Assembly (NCBI GenBank): GCA_963920665.1
Contig: OY987267.1
Coordinates: 25,172,001 to 25,236,000 of the forward strand
Origin: Straminergon stramineum
Lineage: Eukaryota > Streptophyta > Bryopsida > Hypnales > Calliergonaceae
Direction: 5' to 3'
Length of the DNA: 64,000 nucleotides
This document shows, piece by piece, positions 10,900-23,884 of the stretch. The notes below the pieces were generated by a model that was given only the letters and a program-made list of their open reading frames with translations, did no database searches and was not told the DNA's origin. The number at the start of each line of letters is the position of its first letter. Within the stretch, counting starts at the first letter, position 1. Position numbers and translations under genes: made by a program.

Positions 10900-13800
10900 C
10901 AAGGGGAATCATTTTCCATCATGAAAATACAAAGCGCAATCTAAGAAACCTTCGGCGGTTTTTGATGCAGCTACCTTATTTGGGTCCACGAGCAGCTGTG
11001 AAGGTAAACTGTACATGGTGTTGCCAAGGGCAAGGACACCTTTGATTGTTTCTTTTTTTTGCTTCTGGCGAGTTCAGTGTGGAGGAGTGAGGAAGGAGAC
11101 CGGGTTCTCCAACTGCCGCGGCCGGGTCAGGTCCATTGGGCGCCCACACACCCACCGCCCCCCAAGGTGGCAACGTACGCTGTCAGCTCTGGAAACTAGC
11201 TTGGCCGGGCTTGTAAATGCACAAGCACCGTTTCCAGGGGTCAGGGGTTCCATAAGCACTGATTTCATGACTTTGAATTCCTGCTTGTGAGAACGAGGCT
11301 GATAATGCACAGAACCGGGAAGCTCCTTTGCAGGGTGTGGTTGGAGGCAAATTGAGAATCTACGTACAGACTTACAAGTTACAACGTGCTTCCTTCCTCC
11401 CCACCTGCACAAGCAGGTCAGTGCAGTGCAATGCAGTCCACCACGCACGTGCATTTGAATCATACACGGTATCTCAACCACTTCTCCAGCCTTGAGTCCT
11501 TGACTGACATTACAAGAAGCTCCTCGTTTGGGGCGTTTCACTTTCCTTCCTTTCCCTCGGTCTTGTTCTTCTAACTTAGGCTTTAACGTACACCAAATGT
11601 GTTCCATGGCCTCAAGGGACGTCCCAAATACCAATCAATAAAAAGTCAAGAGTCAAGAGTCAAAGAGTCACGTTACAGTAGAGTCTGACTTGCCTGCATA
11701 GGGCCACCAAGGGTAGTACTCGCTACCTGTGTCCATGTCAGTAGAATCCACCTCTGCCAACATGATCTTTGTTGATTATGGTGTCCAAATCTACATTACT
11801 CTATTTCTAAATACAACAATATGGAACACCCAAGAAAATTTTCACAAAAGATTATTCAGCTTTGATTGGTTTCCAAAATGAAAGGAAAAAAGCAAAATAA
11901 TCCAGCTTTGTCAGAGCCGAAAAATTCAACGAACATCTCTCTGAAGGTAGGAAAACTGAATTTTATAGGTTATGAAACTATTCACTATGTGGGATGAAAA
12001 GCAGGACGGAAGCCAACAGTTGGCTCTGTGGAGATTTTGTACATGTTAGATCAACAAACTGAACTTCAATCCGCAGTAACTATTCTAACGAAAACAACCT
12101 TAGCTCATTGCTGAATGCAAGGCACACTCCCAATTCCAAACTTCATACTGCGAATACATTTGAATACATGTAACTTACTTCATTCCGCCTCCGTCCCGAG
12201 CAGGAACCCTGTCCAGGAGGCGGGGAGCGTGTTGAGTTTCAGGTTAGACATACCTTCATAAAAAACAACCCAGACTACCAGGGTTAATGATAAACCGTCT
12301 ATCATTTCCTTGTTGGAAGAAGGCAAAACCTACAAAGGTTGACACACGATACTCCATCAATATACAGTTCAACTAATTCTTGTGTCACAGAAGTTCAGGT
12401 AGTTGCTTTTTTTTTATTTTGAAGCAAATGAACCGGAATTTCATTGCAAGGGGTGAAATACAAAGCCAACAGCCACACAGGTAGTTGCTTTCAACAGCGT
12501 TTGCTTGTAGCACGAAAGTTGCTTGGTACACTTCACCTGAGTCACTCCAACTAATTATATCACGCTTTAAACTGACACGTCGCAGGCTTTGCCGAATCAG
12601 CACCCGTGCCAACCTGTCTCATTTATCGCTCGTTGTGTAGACTCCCAACTTGAGTTTAGTGATATGATTTTCAGATGTTCTGCTAAATTGAACCTGATCA
12701 AGTGACAACCATAACAACTTATGAAGCTCTCGGGCTATCAAAGCTGAAGTTCTGCGAGCTGACCCAACTTGATGTGCTAATCCTAGAAAGAATTGAAGAA
12801 CCCAATGTCGGCTCAAATCAAAGCTGATGTCAGTCATTGCAGAAACTTTTCTTTCAACAGGAAGAAATCCATCACAGCCGAGTTTTGTTATGGTTAACAG
12901 GAGTAAAAGACGCCAATTTGCAAGCGTGCCTTGCATGCACATGACTGTCTCTAATTTTTGCAGTTAGAAGCTGTTGGTAACTATGAAGGAAACATAATTG
13001 ATGGGAACTTACCATCAGACCCCATGTTCGAGGCCAAGGATAAGCTTGAGAAACTTCGAATCAGTGAACCATACTTGACCACACTGCTCATTTGAAGATT
13101 CTGTCAACCGAGGACCACAACCCTTCAGAACTCGTTAGAAGGGTGGGCCAAATTAATAGTTGCAATATTCATTTCGTGACACCAGTTCCCACAACCTAAC
13201 AACCATTCCTCAATCAAAATCAATTCTGACTGAATTGAAGGACTGGAGGACGGTAATTTCAAAACGTGGCCACTTGTGAAGATCTCGCATGGACTTGAAC
13301 CATGACTGTCTGCCCAAAATGCAGAAAGATCCGAAGTACGCAACATACGGCATAGGTGGAGTGCAAGAGTTGAATGAGAAATACCTGAGGCACTACTTCA
13401 AATTCAACACGTTTGGCAAACATTCTGCCAAGATACATATATGCGACACAGCATATCACAGTTCCCGGCAGTCCCACCACGCAACAGGGCACGATTGTCC
13501 ACAACGCGTCCCAGCAGAAAACCATCAAGATTTAGGTCTTTGGCAAGATGTGCTTGTATCAGATCTGTGGCACAATCAACACCAAGCAGTCACGAAATCT
13601 GAGATAGACATCCACCTCCAACCCTAGTGAGTCGAATTGAGAAATTGGAACCTTACGTCCCATTATTTCACATCACATCACGTGCATCAAACCAACAACA
13701 TATACATGAAATGGTAGAAGCATACATCAAATAGAACAACACAAAATGAACAATGGAAATAGCGAAACGGCTACAAAAGAAACAAGGATAGAAATCTACG

Positions 13801-14507
13801 TAATGAAGTACCTTGAAAGTGTAATGTTGCAATGAGAATAGGCATCATGCAATGGAATCGATTCGAGTAGTGAATGTTGATACGAAACAGGCTTAATAAA
13901 CGGGAGGAAATGGGTATCAAGGGAGTCTCGAAAGTGAATGGGCTACGATGGACAACGAAAGGGTTTTGGAATGGATATGCTTCGAAAGTGTACGCAACTC
14001 AGACCCTACAATACCTTGCAAGAGCAATAGTGCACCATTCCAAGACCCTACAATAAATACCTTGCAATCATGAAACACTAAATGGATCATTGTTGTTGTT
14101 TGCAGTGACTCAAGACAATCCATACACATATTGTCGAAAAATCATGTGTATAGAGGGCCATCCAAGAGACACCATTACAAAACTGAAAACCATATCATGC
14201 TAAAGAGCAAAAGCATGCTCACGGACTGTACACAAATGCCCAATATCGGGCTGCTCAGTTCTACATTTAAAAAACGGCACTTGTACCAGCTCTCAGAAAA
14301 ATTCCTGGGGTGCAGTAAGAAATGGGAAGAAAGTAGATCCGGTATGCAAACCGGCGTGGTAGTAAGGACTCGTACACTATACAACAGGTTACGCATACGC
14401 CCCGGTCAGGCATCCATGAGGCTCTAAATTAAATACAGGGAGGGAGAAGAACAAGATATCATACATGTCGGGTGCCAACAACTACCAGAAGATGGTAGAA
14501 GCCGGCG
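10900..14507. other. Mixed-composition region downstream of the 14508-15062 gene; no supported gene
   Basis: GC content is higher here than in the flanking AT-rich DNA, most clearly at 10980-11720 and 12180-12240. Open frames on both strands overlap each other (for example 11074-11634 minus and 11015-11290 plus) and none shows a recognisable domain. The base composition suggests transcribed or once-genic DNA, such as non-coding exons or a decayed gene, but I can support no exon model. Possible 3' untranslated sequence of the minus-strand gene lies just below 14508. Confidence 0.4.
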
Positions 14508-15062
14508 TTACGAGTAGATCTTGGACGTCGGCTGGCCAGACTTCATCATCCTGAACAGGGCAGCGCGCCCCCCCGAGTAGCTGCTGCGCGTTCCAGAAGC
14601 CATCTTCATGCTTGGCATCCGTTCTCTAAATTCCATAACCGGTAAAATCATAAGCCAACAATCGACAAAAACGACTCCAAACCGAAACCAACACCAGAGC
14701 AGAGACGTTGAGATATGTGAGAACTCAGGAGACGCTACTCACCCAATGGGCATGGCAGGCGCGACGATGTCATCCTCCTCGTCGGACGAGCTCACCACAT
14801 GCCGCAACCGACTGGTGCCCTTGGGCGGACTTCGGCTAACGCCCGGCGACCGCGCGAGCGGAGGCAGCGACCCCGCTGGCGCCTTCTTGAAGCTCTGCCT
14901 CTGCATCTCTTCACAGAGCGAATTCTCAATCAAAGACTCCGTGGAAAGCTCCAAGTCTTCGCCCGACCTGTAGATCGTGCCCCGGCCGTTCCATGCGTGC
15001 GAGCGATGCATCCCGCACCGGAACGAGCCGGCGTGCGTGGTAGGTGCACATGAGCAAGGCAT
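14508..15062 (-). CDS. Unrecognised plant protein, two exons, about 145 residues
   Basis: Exon 1 runs 15062 down to 14743 and exon 2 from 14625 down to 14508. The 117-bp intron begins GTGAGTAG and ends AATTTAG, and the joint keeps frame (GG|A). The start chosen is the first ATG in the frame, at 15062; an in-frame ATG at 15011 is an alternative, and a 5' intron ending TTTCTTAG just upstream is possible. The predicted product has no signal peptide or membrane segment. Residues 62-84 are Pro/Ser-rich with SP motifs, residues 91-98 are the acidic cluster SSSDEEDD (a casein-kinase-2-like site), and the C-terminal ~35 residues are Ser/Gly- and Lys/Arg-rich, ending SGQPTSKIYS. I do not recognise the family and assign no function. 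Support comes from the open frame, the good splice sites and the GC-rich flank. A non-coding transcript remains possible. Confidence 0.55.
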
Positions 15063-15858
15063 CTCGGCACTAAGAAACGCGTCGACGTCGCAACCCCAAG
15101 TCAATGGCGGAATCTCACAGCTAAAACCACGCGCTCTTTGACTTCGTCAGCAAGTCACTGACACAGACTCTGAATATACACCTCACTTCCACGGCACGCA
15201 AAAGACACTCACTCACTCAATCTCCTCTCGACCCACCACGACGAAGATCCTCCAGAGCACTACGAAAGATCGGTACTACGAACGAGCTCCAGACACACAA
15301 ATTCAGACCCAACCCAGCCCGAGACGACTCGAGACCTGGAAAAAGAGTTAAAAAAGGTACTACCTTACTGCATCTACACCAGGAAAAGTGCACGGAAGGA
15401 ATCTCTGACAAGCGACTAGAACAAGCGGCGCACCAGGCGAGTGCGCTGCTGCAGAAGAATCGCAGACAAAGAGAAGAGATGCGCAGACACTGCGAGATGG
15501 AGGAAATCCAAAACGAGTTGTATGCCGATCGGGGGGCTTCTTATCGGGGAAGACGACCCCTCGAAACACCGGGCGTGAGGCAGGCCGACCCGACCCGACC
15601 CGACCCGACCCGTCACTTGACTCTCTGGGCTAGTACTACTACTAATAAGTTACTGTTGTACAGCTGCAGTTGTACAGCTGCAGTACGCCGGAGTTTGCCC
15701 GAAAGCCACTCAAACTGGGCGTGAATTTACTTTTCCTTGAGAATCCCTTTTTTGTTTCCCCCTAGGTGGGAATTGGGATCTCCAAGCCTTTAATTAATTA
15801 ACCCCGGCACTGTACAGTAACATACCCCGGTATCCTCAACTTGGGGTGTACAGTACTA
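15063..15858 (-). promoter_or_regulatory. GC-rich 5' flank and probable leader/promoter of the 14508-15062 gene
   Basis: Between the start codon and about 15720 the sequence is far richer in G and C than its surroundings, typical of a plant 5' untranslated region and core promoter. It includes a CCGAC pentamer array (15585-15612). No TATA box can be placed with confidence. Short open frames here on both strands are not protein-like. Confidence 0.4.
15585..15612. repeat. (CCGAC)5 pentamer tandem repeat
   Basis: Five and a half uninterrupted copies of CCGAC, about 525 bp upstream of the start codon of the minus-strand gene. Confidence 0.85.
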
Positions 15859-15880
15859 CTCCCTCTGTTTGGAAATAGTG
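15857..15880 (+). repeat. Orphan Stowaway-type end
   Basis: TA followed by CTCCCTCTGTTTGGAAAT matches the classic Stowaway terminus CTCCCTCYGTTT. No inverted partner was found downstream, so this is a truncated element. A similar orphan right end (ACAGAGGGAGTA) lies at about 46581-46592. Confidence 0.5.
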
Positions 15881-17549
15881 TATCCATTCTCAGTATTATT
15901 ATCTAAAATTTTTTTACTGTGGGTAGTACTGTACTGAAGTGTCCAGTGGCTGCTGCACATGATTGCCTGTGGATCAGTATGATAATTACAATTGGAGGGC
16001 AACTACCCTTACGCATGCATGTGGGGATTGGGAGTGAGTGGCTGGTGTGGCGAAGCTTGAAGCCTTGAACCAATGTCCAGGAAGAATCGGCGGCTAGTTC
16101 AAAGTTAGCCAGTGGAATTGGAAAAAAAAATGGTTACAATTCAGTAACATTGGCAAAAAACCCGGTGAAAAACTCTATAAAATTTCAATTTTGAGTGAAA
16201 AATAGAAAAAGTAACTGGACTTGGTACTTGAAAACACGGTTCCATTTGGGGATTGTAGGAAAATAGCTGGTAAAACTCAAAAAACGTTCCGACCGCTGCC
16301 TTGAACTGCAATTCAAACTTCAAAGCAGGTGGATTCAAAAAGTCAGTGATGTACCTTACCAAGTGTAGTTTTGTACTGTACAGTGATGAGGAAATTCTTC
16401 CCTCCAGTCCTCTGCACTGGGGAGAGGAATTCTTGGGCCTAGTAAGACCAGTGTAGAATTTCACTTGTACCCAAAGTCACGGAACGTTGGGCCCCAATTT
16501 GGGGGGATTGAAATTTTTTTTTAAATGAAGAGTACATTGCAACATGTATGGCTGATGATGTTGATGAGCTAAAGTTATTCACACGGACCAAGTTTGTGCA
16601 CGGGAGTGTATGGAGTAACTCCACCTAAAATCGCATGAATAAGCTCTGTCGCATGATGAATATGCTCTCGAAAATGAACAACAATTTTTGCCCAGTGGTG
16701 AAGGACTATGAACCAATATGCTAGTGGTTCCATAATTTATGGACGCATTGTGATTTAGTTACAAATTTTCAAAGATGCAAGGTGTAGGATGCTAAAAGTG
16801 TCATGTAGGAGATGCCAAAATCCATTTGATGCACATCAAGAAATCACACTAGTAGTATCAAAACATGACTTAAAGAAGAAGTTAAAACAACGAGAAAGTA
16901 CACCCAAAATCAATCACTTGTAAGGTTGCCACATCCACAATACTAGAAATAGAGTTGCATACTATTCAACTCCACCTTACACTTGTCATCGTAATGTGCA
17001 CCATTTGGAGTATCCTCCATGTTTAGTTTTCCTTCAAAAATAGCATTAGGGAAGAATTAAACCCAATAAGGGACAGAAAATAGAGCAGAAAATTGGGTAG
17101 GAAAGAGACTTCTCAATTCACTAATTGGGCCAAGATTTGCATGATGGGCTCAAATATTTGTCATGATTACCCAACCCATCTCCACCATCTCATCTCCACT
17201 ACCTTATCTATCTCCAAGATTTCTTGACTTAGTGATGGAGGATGGCTAGCACACACCTCCAACAAATTTCTACATGTCAAGTGGCCACTACGGTGATAGT
17301 AGACAAAATCATACTCTCTTCAATTAGTACCAACATTAGTAAGAAATCTCAAAGCCCTTCAATGGGTTCATTTCTCCCCTAATGAGGTCAATTTTGAGGA
17401 GTAGTCCATTTTAACTGTAGTTACTTTAAATAAAAAAGACAAGATTGGTTTGGACTTGCATTAGGAAAACCTCATGCATGTTCTTTAAAATTCATCACAA
17501 GATATAATCCCCTCCATCTAGGGCTTTCCCACCATATCCATGGTTAATA
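15881..17549. other. Intergenic DNA, nothing recognised
   Basis: Composition falls back to AT-rich. Only short open frames; no element ends or RNA genes were recognised. Confidence 0.45.
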
Positions 17550-20500
17550 ACTTCGGTTTTGACTTCAATTTAGCCCCTAAAGTTTCAAGGCCTTTTTCCA
17601 TCAAAAAACACTCAAAACTGTCATTTCTATTGCAAAGAACATAAAACTTTACAAATTGATTTTTCTCCATATTCAATTGTAGGATATTGAACTAAACTAG
17701 TATAAGAATGTATAAGAGAAATTTCAGAAACTTTCACCATGTAGGCTATAAGATATTCACAATTAAAGTGAGGAAATTGGTTTTTTGTACATGTTCCATG
17801 ACTACATTACTTGACTTTAAATCTTCTTAACATCAAATTGTTGCATTAAAAAATTTTCTTTCAAAAAAATGATGTTGAATATTTGAATTGAGATTATTGG
17901 AAATTTTTTTTTAAATACTAGATTTTGATTCTTTTAAAAATGGTTAAGTAGAAGTTGGTACGAGATTGGAAGATAAACTAAATTATTAATAGGCTCTAAT
18001 TGAAGATGGAATTAAAACACACTAATTCCAACGATAAGATTATTCTAGAAAGTATATTTAACCTTGTGGAACTTTATTTTTGAAAAATTGTGAAAATTGA
18101 GTTCAAAACAAATCTAGTATGTTATTTTCTTTAGAAATTTTTGTTATTGCCAACAAAACAAGAAGCTCCACAACTTTCACATCACTAATCCAAATTGAAT
18201 GAATCAAGATATTCATTTAGAAAAAACTTAACCTATGAGAAAATAATTAAAAAGTTTATTTCAATTTTTTGTGGATTATTTTTATGCCTAATCTTTCCTA
18301 CTTGGAGGTTATTGTGATATAACTTTTGATCTCTTGCACCAATTGAAATAAAGATTATGTTCTCTAAAAGATAATGGATTTTTCTATATTAAAAAAAAAT
18401 TCAAGAAATCATGTCAAAATTGAGGTTATACAAGCCTATCCAAAATCCATTTTATCCCCTATAGGGACAATTGGACTTCTTGAGTGAATTCCCAATACCT
18501 AAGTGGCTAAATCTTTCCATTCTACAATGCACCAAATGCATTGCCAAGCAACCTTTGAATGAAACCATTGTGGTAGTCCTTGGACTCAATGGAGCAAAAG
18601 AGGGCCTCTAGCATTGCTTAATAATATCATGTTGTTGCAATATTGAAGAAAAATAATATACAACTTCAAATAATTTACAACACATATGCAACTGAATTTT
18701 ATGTACTCTTGAAGCAATATTTTAAACAAGAAGTGAAATTGTGAGAGGCTTTGGCTCAAAAACAATGGCTTGCTTTTGAGTAAGGTAGCTATTCAAACTT
18801 TTTCAAAATATCTTCTGTTGAAGCAAAATCCTCTCCCCTTTGCTCCAAATAATGAAGATGTTTCATATTGAATCAAGTGATTGTATTGTATACGCATTAA
18901 ATGTATTTAACATTAGCAAAGTTTCAATTCCATTATTTTATATGCAAATTTATAATGAGATATTGAATTGCTTTCATTGTTGAATTTGTGCAGTAAAAGT
19001 TGTATACATTCCATTTGTATTGAATTCATATTGTATCAAAGTAGGGGAATTTTCTTGATGTAAGATGAAGGCCCTTTATGATCTTCTAAAGTTCCATGCC
19101 TATATTTTTCCTAAGTCAACTTCAAAAGTGTCATTTTCAAACATATGTTCTTGCATCGAACTTGTATGAGAATGTGTGGAAGCATGTCAAAAACTCTACC
19201 TACATAGATTACAAGATAAAATATTTAAAGTGAAATTTTCAATTACATCTAGCTAAACAAGGTCATCAAACTTTGAATGGCATACTAATTTAAAGATTTT
19301 GAAATACTAATTTTGAATTTCAGAATATTTATTTTGAAAAATTGAGTTGGGACTATATCGGGGAAAATCTCCTAAGAACCTTGATTTTTTTTAAATTTAA
19401 ATTGTTAAGTAGAAATAGATACAAGATAGAAGGAAAAACATAGTCCTTCAATATTTGAAACATAGAATTAAATTGAGCCAATCCTTGCAGTGGCATTGTT
19501 TTAGCAAACAATCAAAAGACTTATAAAACTTTATATTTTGGGGAAATATGAAATTTTAACGAAAGAAAAAATTCATTTGTTAAATTATCAAAAGGTGTCT
19601 TAATTAATTGCCTAAAATAGACTCTTCATAATTTTCACATTACTAATCCAAGAGGAATAATTTATATGAGAAATATATAGATATAGATATGTATGTATGT
19701 ATGTATGAATGTATGAATGTATGAATGTACATATGTATAATAATAATTGAAAAAATTTGAATTTTTGAATTGCACAAGTTCAAGCATTCAATTATGCGGC
19801 TTCGTAACGTTTACTCTAGGATATTGATTGGAATAAAAATTACACCCTTAAAAGGTTACCTTGTTCCCCTATCTTAAAAAATTGTGAAAGCCACTCAAAA
19901 AATTGAGATCATAGGAACCTACCCAAACTCCTAATTGTTGTTTGAAGGGACTTCCATCCTTTAGTGGTTAAAGGCAAATGAGGTGGATTGCATTGTGCCC
20001 TCTACAACAATTAATTAACATATGTACAATCAAAACTTATAATCAAAGTTTATTTTTCATCTAAATTTTAAAAAATTCATCCAATTAATTTTAGCAAATA
20101 TCTCACTTTTCAATACTAAAAATAGAAAAAATTTAAGCCCTAGAAGACAACAAATTCTTGATTTCAAATTGCTTATTTTGATTAGTCATATTGTGAAAAG
20201 TGTAAATTTCATGTAAAAAATCTTCACATTAATAGACCAAGTGAAAAAAATAGTATGAACTACCTCAGAAATTTAATTATTTGAATAGATAGATATCCCC
20301 ATATTAACACTTCAAGACTTCTTAACAAATGTGAGGCCCAAAAGTGGTCTTCTTTATCTTTAAAGGGCTAATGGTGCAATTTTGCTCAATTATGGTGCCA
20401 AGAAAATAGATATTTATTTATATGGGTATACTTTAGTCCCACAATAGGCCAACTATAAATCATAGGAGGTAGAATTAATTTACCTATTAGCATACCTGGT

Positions 20501-21080
20501 GATTAGATTGGCAATTTGTTGTTGAATAATTAATTTAATTTGTAAAAAGTGGATGGAAATATTATTTAGATTGTAATATTCTATAGGATTCATTTCTCCT
20601 ATACAATTTTGACATCTATTTTTAGAAACACATTATGTTGATCCTAACTTATATATATCAAGCTATGTTTCAAATAGAAGCTATCACAAAAATGTCAAAA
20701 TTTGACGAAAAATTAGCATTCTTTAGTATGTTGAGAAAAAACGACATTTCATTATCTAATATAATATATGCACAATTTCACAAAAATATGTCATACGAAT
20801 GATCGCCTTTTTCATCCATTTTTTCATTTGTGTATTGGAGTCTAAAGAAAGAGCATATTGCTATAAAACTTGATGTTGCAGGTTTTGCAACATAGTGCAA
20901 TAGTATACACAATAAATCAACTTATGAAATTATATTGGACTACAAGCGAATGTATGAAAAATATTCTAAAACTTTGACTGCATAGATTGTAAGATTATAG
21001 CTTTTGAATTTAAAAGAAATAATATATTCTTGGCTTTTCCTAACAAGGTCAACAAACTTTGATTCTTAGACTTAGGATGA
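17550..21080 (+). repeat. Decayed long repeats in direct orientation (about 1.5 kb apart)
   Basis: Three stretches share a degraded common order of motifs. The first (17550-18560) and second (19080-20030) both show CCATG...CTATA...CATAGATT/TAGGCTATAAGATA, then AACCTACCCAAA/AAGCCTATCCAAAATCC, then CTTCC...TGGTTAAA/CTAAGTGGCTAAAT and a CAATGCACC/CATTGTGCCC tail. A third (about 20930-21075) keeps only the GACTGCATAGATTGTAAGAT and CAAGGTCAACAAACTTTGA part. Identity is low and interrupted, so these are old copies of an unidentified element or tandem duplications. No coding frame survives. Confidence 0.45.
19689..19730. repeat. GTAT / GAATGTAT microsatellite
   Basis: Four copies of GTAT run directly into three copies of the 8-mer GAATGTAT. 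Confidence 0.85.
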
Positions 21081-21204
21081 GATTTTTGTAGTATACACTA
21101 CAAGAGAAAGGGGTGTTTTAAGTATAGTCCTGGTAGTAAAGTCTTTTAAGTAATTACCCCAAAGGAGTCTTTTAAGGAATTTTTTTACTGAAAATACATG
21201 TATT
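21081..21204. other. Orphan CACTA-like end
   Basis: CACTACAAGAGAAAGG at 21096 resembles the left end of the mini-element at 9234, but no inverted GTAGTG partner was found downstream. Confidence 0.3.
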
Positions 21205-21433
21205 TTAATTAGAGGACAAACTAGTGCCCGTGGAAATCCTTCCTTTTCAAACCACATGACTCCATCTACTTTAAAACAAATAAAAAATATTCATTGGAAG
21301 TCATACTACTATAGAAAACCTACCCTTTTTTTCACAAAATTCCAAGGATGAATAGTGGTAATTCTGTTCTACATGGAGAGATTCTTTGTCATCCATCTGA
21401 CACAAAATGTCCGCTTCAACATTTAAGGGTTAA
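21205..21433 (+). mobile_element. TTAA-bounded MITE, ~230-bp family (copy 1)
   Basis: It starts TTAATTAGAGGACAAACTAG and ends TTTAAGGGTTAA. It matches 25725-25957 across its full length, including GGAAATCCT, ATCTACTTTAAAA, CATTGGAAGTCATACTA and GAGAGATTCTTTGTCATCCA. There is no coding frame. Confidence 0.85.
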
Positions 21434-22003
21434 GATGGCCCCAAGACGGGAGAGCCCTGTCCACAGGGATAAGGTGTTCTGTGGTTGCCAAATGTTGCGC
21501 CGTGACTGAAAGTGCAGCGAGTCGAGCCAAGCCAAGAGAAGACACAACCAAGTGCACAAGGACACTTCTTCAGCCGGCTGAGCTACCTTACCTTACCTTA
21601 CCTTACCTTACCTTCCATGATGGGCTTTTTCTTTGCCAGAGGAGCATTGGCAAGATCATGGGGCCACTCATTCAGGCTGGTCATGTTTGTCCTTGCCTTG
21701 CCTTGCATAGCTTGCCTTGCCCTCCCATTGGGAATGCGGGATTGGTCCGGGATTCCCACGGACCTATGACAGAGGGGTGGACGACGGGGACTCCCGGCCG
21801 GGCCCATGATTCCCGAATGCCAACTCTTTGGGGTTGGTCCCGTATGATATGTAATCTTAATAATGATTTTGCACCCCAATTATCGTGCCCATGGCATGAT
21901 TTGGTGGTACAGACTTCGTGGATTTCTGTCTGAACCCGGCTTGGCTAGGGGTTCTGAGCATCTGGGGACATGGGATGGATTCATGGGAATTTTTTTTATA
22001 AAG
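21434..22003. other. GC-richer intergenic block with a pentamer repeat
   Basis: The block is locally richer in G and C and holds overlapping short frames on both strands. CCTTG and CCTTA repeats account for most of the apparent coding potential. No gene was recognised. Confidence 0.45.
21584..21614. repeat. (CTTAC)6 pentamer repeat
   Basis: Six head-to-tail copies of CTTAC. A looser CCTTG run follows at about 21690-21720. Confidence 0.9.
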
Positions 22004-22412
22004 GGGATCACCCATTTCCGATCAGTCTCCCATTTTTGCAGTATAGGCTGCTCTATTTCCGATCAGGTGAATTGTAGGTGACAGCTCATGCATCGCAAGA
22101 CCTTGGGGACAACAAAAATGTCCAGGAGGTGTACATTGGAAGCTTATATGATCACATCACGTACATTGGAAACCTTAGATCGATTTTGGAACCATCCTAT
22201 GGTTGGAAATAGGTTTGCCTACATAACGAGAATGGGACAAATAGAATCTTCACAAAAAAAATTCGTGATAACTTTTCTTTCAAAGAGAAAAATTTAGAAA
22301 ATTATGAAATCCTTTTGAAATCTATTTCTCTATACAGGGAAATTTTTTCCTGAACTTTTCCATGCCACAGATAGGCTGAATTGCTTAAGTGATTGGAAAT
22401 GGGTGATCATCC
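22004..22412 (-). mobile_element. ~400-bp MITE family, copy 1 (divergent ends)
   Basis: The ends are inverted copies of GATCACCCATTTCC(G/A)ATCA. The interior matches the minus-oriented copy at 48137-48536, sharing GGGACAAATAGAATCTTC / GGAACAAAATCTTC, the AATTATGAAA tract and CTATTTC...GGGAAATTTTTTCC. The outermost bases differ from the other two copies, so the edges are uncertain. Confidence 0.6.
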
Positions 22413-22439
22413 AGATAGATAAACAGATAGATGGATAAT

Positions 22440-22462
22440 TATTTATTTATTTATTTATTTTA
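22440..22462. repeat. (TTTA)n microsatellite
   Basis: Five to six copies of ATTT/TTTA in a row. Confidence 0.85.
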
Positions 22463-23884
22463 TTGACGGGATGGTGATGGCAATCACTTCAAATTTTTGT
22501 AGAACTCAATATTTCTACATTGAGATTCTAAAATGAATAGGTGCACTCTTGGGTTCTATAGTAATTCTGAAAGTCATTCATCAAACACTTTTTATCTTGT
22601 GCAATGTTTTAGGGTTGAATTAGTGGTGCAAACCATGGCCTAAGCATTTTTCGGCATTGTGGTTGGAGGAGAAGAACCAATTGGTCTAAAGCAATTTCTA
22701 TGTTGTGACAAAATCGGAAAAGAATTTCTGAGTTTTTCAAAAGTTGGAATTGACTTTTTTGAGATTCACGATGCTTTCACTTCTATGGGACTTGGGAGAA
22801 ACAACATTTTAGAAGTAGCCTTATCGTTATGGCTAAGCTAAAAGCAATCCAAATTTTTTTTAAGTCTAATCCCATTTCAATTTAGGCAAGGTGCATAAGT
22901 TCCTTAGGAAGTTTAATAATACTTGGCTTAGATCTCCATTCTTGGGCTCCTGTCTTGACAAAGTCATCACATGGAACCTGAAAAAACCAGTGTGCCATAT
23001 TTTTGTGTAATTTAGGGTTAGTGGTCGGTGAGTTGTGTGTTTCATGAGTTGTAAGTCTTTAAGAAAGGGCTCTGCCCTTGACATTCTGCCCTTTGTTCTT
23101 CGTATTTCTCTTGGAATAAACTCCAGGTTTCAAAAAAAAAAATTTAAAACCATTTCATTTGTTTAAAAAGAAGGAGCAAAAACAGGTGAACAATTCCTTT
23201 TGGTCTATTGGTAAGTAATTGAACTGGCATTCCAGTGCACAGTGATTCTAATTTTGAGATTCTGTATTAAGTTAGAGCAATTTAAAATGAAACAAAGACC
23301 GAAATTTGAGGATTGATTGGAATCCTGGATTTGCGGGAAAGGTGGATATTCTCCCAAGTGGGAACTAAGCCCAACATCATCACAAGAACCAACAAGGAAT
23401 AAAATCTGGGTACATGGCACTTTGACAAAGCTCCACATTGGCTGGAAACATTTTCTAGAGCAAAATATGAAAAAGCCGGGGATGACTAATTGCCCTGACC
23501 ATGGTAAATTCACCACCACGGAAATTAAAGGGCTCATGAAGATTGCTCTAAGGTAGGAGGCTCAAAAACCACTCATCTAAGGTCTGGTCTGCCTTTTTCA
23601 TGAATTTTTTTTTATGGGAATATTTTTAGCTCATTTTTCGGACAAGGAGAAATAGATGCGAAATGTAACACAAGTGGTTTCATATTTTTTGAAGAATAAT
23701 GGAATTAGTCATGAATTTTCAAATGAGTTGTGTTGTGGGCCCCTATTTATGATCCTAGGTCTTTTATAAATTGTTCACTTGCAACTTGCAAAGAGAAATA
23801 GAGAAAGCAAGGACAATGATTGGCTCTTGCAATACATTATATTTTTTTTTTCTCAATCCATTCAATTACTACAAAAGGTCAATT
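22463..23884. other. Intergenic DNA, nothing recognised
   Basis: The open frames (longest about 110 codons, minus strand, 23205-23537) overlap others on the opposite strand and show no domain. No element ends were recognised. Confidence 0.45.

Noticed and set aside
11074..11634. 186-codon minus-strand open frame, the longest in the window
   Set aside because: Composition is irregular, no domain is recognisable, and equally long antisense frames overlap it. It lies in a GC-richer patch where chance frames are longer.
13259..13627. Hydrophobic minus-strand frame and overlapping plus-strand frame of about 90-110 codons
   Set aside because: The two overlap on opposite strands, lack known domains and have no convincing splice partners.
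15339..15365. Possible leader intron upstream of the 14508-15062 gene
   Set aside because: The only donor/acceptor pair seen would give an intron of about 27 bp, too short to splice.
21481..21933. 150-codon frame
   Set aside because: Part of it translates the (CTTAC)n array, and there is no domain or splice context.
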